From DYRG01 sp041161065 (GTDB lineage: Bacteria > Pseudomonadota > Gammaproteobacteria > Beggiatoales > Beggiatoaceae): a stretch of DNA of 61,094 nucleotides. Below the pieces are notes generated by a model. It was not told where the DNA came from. It saw nothing but the letters and a program-made list of their open reading frames with translations, and did no database searches. This document shows positions 52,720-59,431 of the stretch, in pieces. Made by a program: the position numbers and the translations under genes. How positions within the stretch are numbered: the first letter of the stretch is position 1; the number at the start of each line of letters is the position of its first letter. The stretch covers positions 1-61,094 of the forward strand of contig JBEAVE010000008.1 in NCBI GenBank assembly GCA_041161065.1. The letters run 5' to 3'.

Positions 52720-53256
52720 ATGAATACAGAAGAAAAAAGCCGACAAGTCGCTTTAGATACTGAAACAACGGGCTTAGTACCATCAGAAGGTCATCGTATT
52801 ATTGAAATCGCTTGCGTTGAAATCATCGACAACCAATTAACAGGACGGTTTTTTCATACCTATTTACAACCTGATATTGTTATGGAAGACAGCGCAATTG
52901 CCATTCACGGTATTACCAATGAAATGCTTAAAGATAAACCTCATTTCTCTGATATTGTTGATAGCTTTCTTGCTTTTGTGAAAGATGCCGAAATTATTAT
53001 TCATAATGCTGCCTTTGATACGGGTTTCTTTAATCACGAATTGTCATTATTAGACCCGCCGCGCGCTGGATTAGAAAACTTTTGTCAAATCTTTGATACA
53101 TTGACTTTAGCACGCACTAAACACCCCGGTAAAGATAATACATTTGACGAATTGTGCAAACGTTATAAAATAGACTTTTCTCCCGCCGACAAACATACCG
53201 CATTACACGATGCAGAGAAACTCGCGCATCTTTACCTTGCAATGACTGGACAATAA
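52720..53256 (+). CDS. dnaQ: DNA polymerase III epsilon-like 3'-5' exonuclease, short form
   Basis: Proofreading exonuclease with ExoI D13/E15 (ALDTETTG), ExoII (IHNAAFDTGF) and ExoIII-epsilon (HTALHDAEKLA) motifs. It is 178 residues, so it ends right after the nuclease domain and lacks the roughly 55-residue tail by which E. coli epsilon binds the alpha subunit. ATG 52720 is chosen because AAAGG precedes it; ATG 52702 is possible. The rnhA-dnaQ neighbourhood supports the name. Confidence 0.9.
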   Translation: MNTEEKSRQVALDTETTGLVPSEGHRIIEIACVEIIDNQLTGRFFHTYLQPDIVMEDSAIAIHGITNEMLKDKPHFSDIVDSFLAFVKDAEIIIHNAAFDTGFFNHELSLLDPPRAGLENFCQIFDTLTLARTKHPGKDNTFDELCKRYKIDFSPADKHTALHDAEKLAHLYLAMTGQ

Positions 53257-53257
53257 T

Positions 53258-53896
53258 ATGCTTTCTAATTCTCAATCTTTTTTGAAGTTTGCTATTGAAC
53301 AACAGGTTCTCAAGTTTGGCAATTTTACTTTGAAATCAGGGCGACAAAGTCCTTATTTCTTTAATGCGGGTTTATTTAATAGTGGAAAAGCACTTTCTAA
53401 TTTAGCCAGTTTCTATGCCCAAGCGATTCAAAATAGTGAATTAGAATATGATGTATTGTTTGGTCCCGCTTATAAAGGAATTCCTTTAGTCGCCGCAACA
53501 TCAATGGCTTTATTCCAGCAGTTTCAATTGGATATGCCGTTTTGTTTTAATCGCAAAGAAATTAAAGATCACGGTGAAGGTGGCGTATTAGTCGGTGCAC
53601 CTTTAAAGGGTAAAGTTTTGTTAATTGACGATGTTATTACAGCGGGCACAGCGATTAAAGAAAGTTTGGCGTTAATTAGAAAACAAGGTGCAGAGCCTGT
53701 TGGGGTTGTGGTTGCTTTAGATCGCCAAGAAAAAGGCTTGAGCAACTTGTCCGCGATTCAAGAATTAGAACAACAAGAACATATCCGTATAATTAGCATT
53801 ACAAGTTTATCGGAAATGCTCGACTATTTGAAACAACAACAAGCGATAGAAACCTTGCAAGCTGTTCAACATTATCGTGAACAATATGGCATTTAA
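53258..53896 (+). CDS. pyrE: orotate phosphoribosyltransferase
   Basis: Makes OMP in pyrimidine synthesis. The 212-residue protein has FTLKSGRQSPYFFNAG, GPAYKGIPL, FNRKEIKDHGEGG and the PRPP loop VLLIDDVITAGTA. One base separates it from the dnaQ stop, so it is in the same operon. Confidence 0.96.
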   Translation: MLSNSQSFLKFAIEQQVLKFGNFTLKSGRQSPYFFNAGLFNSGKALSNLASFYAQAIQNSELEYDVLFGPAYKGIPLVAATSMALFQQFQLDMPFCFNRKEIKDHGEGGVLVGAPLKGKVLLIDDVITAGTAIKESLALIRKQGAEPVGVVVALDRQEKGLSNLSAIQELEQQEHIRIISITSLSEMLDYLKQQQAIETLQAVQHYREQYGI

Positions 53897-54526
53897 ATGT
53901 CGCCGCCGTGTCGAGTATTAAGTGCATTTCTTTGGGCGTGGTGGATTGTTTTATTTCAGAAACCCGCCTTTCTTACGTTAATAATCCCTTTATTGATCCT
54001 TTCTCCTGTTACATTTTCTGTTTTATTTTCTCGCCTTTTTCAGTTGAATATTTTTCTAATTCCTTTAATGTTGTGGTTTGTTTTAACGAATAATCCGCAA
54101 TGGCAGATTTTTTGGCAAGCCAATACGGTTTTAATGGGAGTTACTTTATTGTTAGGAAAGTTGGATATTTTTCAATTGGCGGGCGCATTGCAATATTTGA
54201 AATTTCCAATTAAATTAGTCTATTTGTTGTTTTTTACTGTTCGATATTTGGAAGTGTTAAAGGAAATGTTTCAAAAAATCCAACGTGCGATGCAAATTCG
54301 AGGATTTAAATTACAAACTAATTTGCATACTTATCGAAGCATTGGAAATGCGTTGGGAATGTTATTGATCAAAAGCCTTTCAAAAGCGCAACGAATTGAG
54401 CAAGCAATGCGTTGTCGAGGGTTTCAAGGACAGTTTTATTCTTTTAATAAAAAGGGTTTCAACACCAATGATTATTTATTTCTAAGTGCCTTTCTTATTC
54501 TTTTAATTATATTGAACTTTTTGTAA
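53897..54526 (+). CDS. ECF-transporter transmembrane (T) component, CbiQ/EcfT family
   Basis: A 209-residue membrane protein with about five helices. Between them are two Ala-x-x-Arg-Gly coupling motifs (AMQIRGF and AMRCRGF), which in EcfT contact the ATPases. It begins at the base after the pyrE stop. No EcfA ATPase or S component is next to it, so the vitamin or metal it serves cannot be told. Confidence 0.8.
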   Translation: MSPPCRVLSAFLWAWWIVLFQKPAFLTLIIPLLILSPVTFSVLFSRLFQLNIFLIPLMLWFVLTNNPQWQIFWQANTVLMGVTLLLGKLDIFQLAGALQYLKFPIKLVYLLFFTVRYLEVLKEMFQKIQRAMQIRGFKLQTNLHTYRSIGNALGMLLIKSLSKAQRIEQAMRCRGFQGQFYSFNKKGFNTNDYLFLSAFLILLIILNFL

Positions 54527-54569
54527 TGCCTCTTGAAAAAACGAACTGTTCACCTTATGCTAACAGCCA

Positions 54570-54584
54570 CCCTAATTGTTAGGG
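54570..54584 (+). promoter_or_regulatory. small hairpin in the leader of the PADAK-repeat gene
   Basis: CCCTAA-TTG-TTAGGG is a perfect 6-bp stem. An upstream CTAACA (54560-54565) can pair instead with TGTTAG inside it, so two alternative folds exist about 35 bp before the ATG. No regulatory family is recognised. Confidence 0.35.
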
Positions 54585-54618
54585 AAATTCAACAACATTT
54601 ATTTTGACGGAGTCTTTC

Positions 54619-55293
54619 ATGAAAAAAAAACCTTTAGCTTTAATTATTGCTGCTTTGTTGGCAAGCGCAAATGTTTTCGCCGACGATAAAGCACTCGCCG
54701 CTGATGCGAAAGCCGTTGATGCCAAACCTGCTGATGCGAAACCTGCTGATGCGAAACCCGCTGATGCGAAACCCGCTGATGCCAAACCCGCTGATGCGAA
54801 ACCCGCTGATGCGAAACCCGCTGATGCGAAACCCGCTGATGCCAAACCTGCTGATGCGAAACCCGCTGATGCGAAACCCGCTGATGCGAAACCCGCTGAT
54901 GCCAAACCCGCTGATGCCAAACCTGCTGATGCCAAACCTGCTGATGCCAAACCTGCTGATGCGAAACCTGCTGATGCCAAAGCCGTTGATTTAAGTGGTG
55001 AATGGGTGTCGACGCACGGCAGCGACATTGTCACCATTGAGCAAAAGGGCGATAAAATCACTGCGTCTTATGAGTATGCCGAAGATGATGTCATGTACAA
55101 AGGAAAAATTGAAGGCGATTTGAAAGACAAAACGATTTCTGGCAAATGGTCGGAGCGCGTGAAAGCAGGCAAAGGAGAATCTTCAAGCGGTGATTTAGAA
55201 TTCACCGTCGTCGACGACAAAACTTTGCTCGGAAGATGGCGCAGCGAAGAATCTAAAGAATGGGAAGGCGATTGGAACTTGCAAAAGAAATAG
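54619..55293 (+). CDS. secreted PADAK-repeat protein
   Basis: A 224-residue exported protein: signal peptide MKKKPLALIIAALLASANVFA, then 17 consecutive PADAK pentapeptides bordered by AVDAK variants, then a C-terminal domain of about 100 residues rich in beta strands (DLSGEWVSTHGSDIVTIEQ, GRWRSEESKEWEGDW) with a lipocalin-like pattern. The repeat region should be extended or periplasm-spanning, like TonB- or PAK-type linkers; function unknown. ATG 54619 follows CGGAG; an in-frame TTG five codons earlier is not used. Confidence 0.8.
   Translation: MKKKPLALIIAALLASANVFADDKALAADAKAVDAKPADAKPADAKPADAKPADAKPADAKPADAKPADAKPADAKPADAKPADAKPADAKPADAKPADAKPADAKPADAKPADAKPADAKAVDLSGEWVSTHGSDIVTIEQKGDKITASYEYAEDDVMYKGKIEGDLKDKTISGKWSERVKAGKGESSSGDLEFTVVDDKTLLGRWRSEESKEWEGDWNLQKK
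54694..54984 (+). repeat. 15-bp tandem repeat (VNTR) encoding PADAK
   Basis: Units read GCTGATGCSAAACCY, with third-base variants (GCG/GCC, CCC/CCT) in a partly ordered pattern, four units per 60 bp. The in-frame 15-bp unit allows copy-number change without loss of frame. It creates long open frames on the other strands, which are not genes. Confidence 0.95.
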
Positions 55294-55323
55294 TTCTTTC
55301 TTGTCTATAGAAAACTAAGAAAC

Positions 55324-55352
55324 TTGGTAGTGGCGTAATAATTCACTACCAA
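55324..55352 (+). terminator. hairpin after the PADAK-repeat gene
   Basis: TTGGTAGTG (55324-55332) pairs perfectly with CACTACCAA (55344-55352). The nearest T run is about 15 bp further on, so it is a weak intrinsic terminator or a processing hairpin. Confidence 0.45.
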
Positions 55353-55396
55353 CAAACTCAGAACTCTTTTAATATCCAAAAGAAAGTGACTAAATC

Positions 55397-56302
55397 ATGA
55401 AAATATCATTGGGTTCAATTTTGTATTATTGGTCGAAAGAAACGGTTTTAGATTTCTATGAACAAATTGCCAATTCCGCAGTGGAAATTGTCTATTTGGG
55501 AGAAACTGTGTGTGCGAAAAGAAAAGCATTAAAAACGGGCGAGTGGATTGAATTAGCTAGACATTTGTCAAATAAAGGAAAACAAGTTGTTTTATCGACT
55601 TTAGCGTTGATTGAAGCAGAATCGGATTTGAAAACGTTGCAACGGCTTTGTGAAAATGGAGAGTTTCTAATTGAAGCCAATGATTTGAGCGCAGTGCAAT
55701 TTTTACAAGGAAAACCTTTTGTCGCAGGTCACGCCATTAATATTTACAATTCAAGAACGTTATTAAAATTAAGCAAAATAGGTTTGAAACGTTGGGTGTT
55801 GCCCGTTGAATTATCCAAAGAAACCTTAGCGCATTTACAAACCGATAAACCCGAGCAAGTTGAAACCGAAGTGTTTGGATTTGGACGTTTGCCATTAGCG
55901 TATTCTGCACGATGTTTCACGGCGAGAGCCCATAATTTGCCCAAAGATGATTGTCAATTTCGTTGTTTAGATTATCCCGATGGTTTATTATTGAGCAGTC
56001 AAGAATCAGAAAAACTCTTAAATATCAATGGAATACAAACACAATCATCAAAAATTTATAATTTATTGTCTGAATTGCTAGATTTACAAAAATTAAATGT
56101 CGATGTGATTAGAATTAGTCCGTCATCTCGGCAGACTTTACAACTTATTGAAATAGTTGATCGATATTTGAAGGGGATTGCAACCTTAGAAGAAAGCGAG
56201 AGCAACTTAAAACGTTTTATTCCAATAGATCAACATTGCAATGGTTATTGGTATGGCAAGGCGGGTATGTCAAATTTCTCTTCACGAGGGAGTTTTTTAT
56301 GA
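55397..56302 (+). CDS. ubiV: O2-independent ubiquinone biosynthesis protein UbiV (U32 family)
   Basis: In E. coli UbiU-UbiV hydroxylate the quinone ring without oxygen. The 301-residue U32-family protein keeps four cysteines at the UbiV positions: C39 (GETVCAKR), C173 (ARCFTARAHN), C186 and C190 (DDCQFRCLDYP), expected to bind [4Fe-4S]. ubiU and ubiT are not in the window. The ispB gene, for the quinone side chain, is 140 bp downstream. It fits a facultative or micro-aerobic lifestyle. Confidence 0.93.
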   Translation: MKISLGSILYYWSKETVLDFYEQIANSAVEIVYLGETVCAKRKALKTGEWIELARHLSNKGKQVVLSTLALIEAESDLKTLQRLCENGEFLIEANDLSAVQFLQGKPFVAGHAINIYNSRTLLKLSKIGLKRWVLPVELSKETLAHLQTDKPEQVETEVFGFGRLPLAYSARCFTARAHNLPKDDCQFRCLDYPDGLLLSSQESEKLLNINGIQTQSSKIYNLLSELLDLQKLNVDVIRISPSSRQTLQLIEIVDRYLKGIATLEESESNLKRFIPIDQHCNGYWYGKAGMSNFSSRGSFL

Positions 56303-56442
56303 TTCTTTTGTGGAGGGCGTTATTTTCGGGAGTCTTTTTAGGGCTTTTCGGCAGGAATCAAATAGTTATTTGTGGACGCTACCAAAAAATCTCACATCTG
56401 CTAAACTAGCGGCTTTTGATTCTTTTAACCTAGTGACATGAG

Positions 56443-57441
56443 ATGAGCAGCGAGCGTTTTTTAGCACCACCCATGAGCTTTGTCGACGTGCAAACGTTGA
56501 TGCAAGACGATATGCACGCGGTTAATACCTTGATTCGTCAGCGTTTAAGTTCCGACGTGGTGCTCATTAACCAGCTGGGTCAATACATCGTGAATAGTGG
56601 CGGCAAACGGTTACGCCCGCTTTTGTTATTGTTGAGCGCGAAAGCCTTTGATTATCAAGGTACTTTTCATCACACTCTCGCCGCCGTTATCGAGTTTATT
56701 CACACCGCCACTTTATTGCACGATGATGTGGTTGATGCGTCGGAATTGCGGCGCGGGCGACAAACCGCCAATAGCATTTGGGGCAATGAAGCCAGTGTTT
56801 TAGTGGGAGACTTTCTTTATTCGCGCGCTTTCCAAATGATGGTCGATTTACAAAATATGCGGGTGATGGATATTTTGTCGAACGCCACCAACGTGATCGC
56901 CGAAGGAGAAGTTTTACAATTACTCAATTGCCACGAACCCAATACCACCGAAGCGCAATATTTAGAGGTAATTCGTTGTAAAACCGCAAAATTATTCGAA
57001 GCCGCCGCGCAATTGGGCGCAGTTTTGTGCGAACAACCCCCCGCCATCGAAACCGCTTTGTGCAATTACGGACGGCATTTGGGAACGGCGTTTCAATTGG
57101 TCGACGATGTGTTGGATTACAGCGCAACTAGCGACACCATCGGCAAAAATATCGGCGATGATTTAGCAGAAGGCAAACCCACGCTACCCTTGATTTACGC
57201 GCTTCAACACGGCACGCCCGCCCAATGCGAGGTGATCTCAAACGCCATTCGGTGTGGCGGACTCGATCAAATTCACGAAGTTAAACAAGCCATTGAAGAA
57301 ACCGGCGCGCTAATTTACGCTTCCGATGCCGCCGTTCGAGAAAGCCAAAAAGCCATCGATGCACTAGCCAATTTGCCCAAATCTCTTTATACTGACGCGC
57401 TTTACGCACTGGCTTATTTTGCGGTGCATCGTCAGTTCTAG
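56443..57441 (+). CDS. ispB: polyprenyl (octaprenyl) diphosphate synthase
   Basis: Builds the isoprenoid tail of ubiquinone. The 332-residue protein has the first Asp-rich motif DDVVD (94-98, in LLHDDVVDASELRRGR), GGKRLRP, and the second motif VDDVLDY, and the GDDLAEGKPTLPL string of long-chain synthases. Side-chain length cannot be read reliably. The ribosome site is poor; an overlapping out-of-frame ATG precedes it. A tRNA gene follows. Confidence 0.93.
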   Translation: MSSERFLAPPMSFVDVQTLMQDDMHAVNTLIRQRLSSDVVLINQLGQYIVNSGGKRLRPLLLLLSAKAFDYQGTFHHTLAAVIEFIHTATLLHDDVVDASELRRGRQTANSIWGNEASVLVGDFLYSRAFQMMVDLQNMRVMDILSNATNVIAEGEVLQLLNCHEPNTTEAQYLEVIRCKTAKLFEAAAQLGAVLCEQPPAIETALCNYGRHLGTAFQLVDDVLDYSATSDTIGKNIGDDLAEGKPTLPLIYALQHGTPAQCEVISNAIRCGGLDQIHEVKQAIEETGALIYASDAAVRESQKAIDALANLPKSLYTDALYALAYFAVHRQF

Positions 57442-57449
57442 TTCAAAAA

Positions 57450-57526
<77 letters not shown>

Positions 57527-57590
57527 GTTCTTCCCTCTCTCATTTCCATTTTGTTTTCAAACGCGCGCGCAATAAATGTCTTTAATGGCG

Positions 57591-57599
57591 TGCTAAAAT
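57591..57599 (+). promoter_or_regulatory. possible extended -10 promoter of the MBL hydrolase gene
   Basis: TGCTAAAAT is an extended -10 box 30 bp before the ATG at 57629. Confidence 0.35.
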
Positions 57600-57628
57600 A
57601 GCGCGAAATTTGTTAGGAGAAATGGAAT

Positions 57629-58600
57629 ATGAATACGGGATTTTTTCAAGATTGGGCGCACGGCATCACCACGATCGATACGGGATATTTACGCCCGCAA
57701 ATGGTCGCAAGTCATTTAATCCTCGACAACGGGCACGCCGCCTTCATCGACACAGGCACAACCAAAACCTTACCTCGTTTATTAGAAACGCTAAAAATCA
57801 AACAAATTCCGCTGGAACACGTTGATTTTATTATTGTTACCCACGTTCATTTGGATCATGCCGGCGGGGCGGGCGCGCTCATGCAATTGTGCCCCAATGC
57901 GCAATTAGTGGTGCACCCGCGTGGCGCGCGACATTTGATTGATCCCAGCCGTTTAATGGCGAGCACCATTGAGGTCTACGGAGAAACCCAAACCCGTGAA
58001 TTATATGGAGAATTACCGCCCGTTGATTCAAATCGAGTGATTCAACCGACCGATGAATTTGAATTAGATTTTCAAGGACGTTCTTTAACTTTTTGGGACA
58101 CCCCCGGACACGCCAGCCATCATTTTTGCGTGATCGATGAACGCAGCCGCAGCATTTTTACCGGCGATACTTACGGACTTTCTTATCGCGAATTCGACAC
58201 CGATCACGGCATTTTTATTTTCCCAACCACCACGCCCACTCAATTCGATCCCGGCGCATTACAAGCCTCAATCAAACGCTTAGCCGCTTATCAACCCGAC
58301 AAAATTTATTTAACCCATTTTAGTGAAATTTCAAATCCCGATTCTTATGCGGATTCTTTATTGCAAAATATCGATCAATTAGTGAATTTTGTTCGCGAAG
58401 CTACTAATGCCCATTCTTCCAAAGAACAACGCCATGTTGCTCTCGTTGAAAAAATCCACGCCCATTTCCTTGAACAAATCCGTTCAAATGGTTCAACATT
58501 ACCCACAGAACGCTGTCGTGAATTATTAGCGGCGGATATAGAATTAAATGCGCAGGGATTAGAATTTTGGTGGGATAAAACCCAAGCTATTGTTACTTAA
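57629..58600 (+). CDS. metallo-beta-lactamase-fold hydrolase
   Basis: A 323-residue MBL-fold protein with the dinuclear zinc motif THVHLDH (H72, H74, D76, H77), a later PGHASHH and GDT for the remaining ligands. An additional C-terminal helical part of about 80 residues follows. It resembles the broad COG0491-type hydrolases; the substrate is unknown. TAGGAGA precedes the ATG. A SemiSWEET gene starts 1 bp after its stop, hinting at a shared transcript. Confidence 0.88.
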   Translation: MNTGFFQDWAHGITTIDTGYLRPQMVASHLILDNGHAAFIDTGTTKTLPRLLETLKIKQIPLEHVDFIIVTHVHLDHAGGAGALMQLCPNAQLVVHPRGARHLIDPSRLMASTIEVYGETQTRELYGELPPVDSNRVIQPTDEFELDFQGRSLTFWDTPGHASHHFCVIDERSRSIFTGDTYGLSYREFDTDHGIFIFPTTTPTQFDPGALQASIKRLAAYQPDKIYLTHFSEISNPDSYADSLLQNIDQLVNFVREATNAHSSKEQRHVALVEKIHAHFLEQIRSNGSTLPTERCRELLAADIELNAQGLEFWWDKTQAIVT

Positions 58601-58601
58601 A

Positions 58602-58856
58602 ATGGACAGCGTTTCTTTGATTGGATATTTGGCAGCGACTTTAACCACAATCGCATTTCTACCGCAACTCATTAAAACATGGCAACATCGTTCTGCAAAA
58701 GACATTTCCTATGCGATGTTGCTCATTTTTTCAGCGGGTGTTTTATGTTGGTTAATTTACGGGATTTTAATTGATTCTTTACCGATTATTTTCGCTAATA
58801 GCATTACATTGGTGCTCAATTTGCTCATTTTAGCTCTCAAAATTAAATATCGCTAA
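58602..58856 (+). CDS. SemiSWEET / PQ-loop small sugar transporter
   Basis: An 84-residue membrane protein with one triple-helix bundle and the PQ motif (AFLPQLIKTW, P21-Q22), the size and pattern of bacterial SemiSWEETs, which dimerise to move sugars. ATG 58602 is chosen over an upstream in-frame TTG. Substrate unknown. Confidence 0.85.
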   Translation: MDSVSLIGYLAATLTTIAFLPQLIKTWQHRSAKDISYAMLLIFSAGVLCWLIYGILIDSLPIIFANSITLVLNLLILALKIKYR

Positions 58857-58866
58857 CCCATTTAAT

Positions 58867-59316
58867 TTAGGATTTGAGTGCGTAACGAATGTGGTCGGGA
58901 AGAAATCCTCGACTCATTAAAAATCGGGTTTGTTTTGCTCTCATTTGGGGGGTTGAAGGCGGGATTTCTCCGAAACGGCGGTTTCTCAATTCTTTGGCAC
59001 TGTCTGCCCACTCTTCTTGATAGATTTCCAGCGCGTTTGCAATTTTATTGCTAGAAATCCCTTTTTGCTGTAAATCATAACGAATTTTTGCAGGTCCGTA
59101 ATGTTGATTAAAACGGCTGCGCACTAACATTTCTACAAATCGATCTTCATTTAACCAATCGCGTTTAATTAGATCGTCTAAAATGGGTTGAATGTCGCCA
59201 TTTGAAAAGCCCGCTTTTTGGAGTTTCTGGGCGATTTCTAAACGGCTGTGTTCGCGGCGCGATAATAAACTTAAAGCCAAATGACGCGGATCGGCTGAGG
59301 ACATTTTCTTAACCAT
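58867..59316 (-). CDS. recX: regulatory protein RecX
   Basis: Modulates RecA filament activity. The 149-residue helical protein has the RecX repeats SLLSRREHSRLEIAQKL, LNEDRFVEMLVRSR, YGPAKIRYDLQQKGI and FLMSRGFLPDHIRYAL. recA, often adjacent, is not here. No clear ribosome site is seen; an alternative ATG at 59304 exists. Confidence 0.92.
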   Translation of the reverse strand: MVKKMSSADPRHLALSLLSRREHSRLEIAQKLQKAGFSNGDIQPILDDLIKRDWLNEDRFVEMLVRSRFNQHYGPAKIRYDLQQKGISSNKIANALEIYQEEWADSAKELRNRRFGEIPPSTPQMRAKQTRFLMSRGFLPDHIRYALKS

Positions 59317-59431
59317 TTGAAATCAAAAAGCGTAACCAAATAAACGCTTGAAATCAAGCCAATTTTGCGCATACACTTAGTCATCGATAGATTTTTAATA
59401 AATTACCACCAAATAGAGGAGATTGTTGGTT

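Noticed and set aside
54694..54984. CRISPR-like array
   Set aside because: Repeats are 15 bp, contiguous and coding, without spacers.
54579..55061. Minus-strand open frame with LASAGFASAG repeats and a plus-strand frame with MRNPL repeats
   Set aside because: Both are produced by the 15-bp repeat, which is open in several frames. Only the frame with signal peptide and ribosome site is a gene.
56241..56441. 66-residue frame across the end of ubiV
   Set aside because: It has no ribosome site, largely overlaps ubiV in another frame and shows no recognisable feature.
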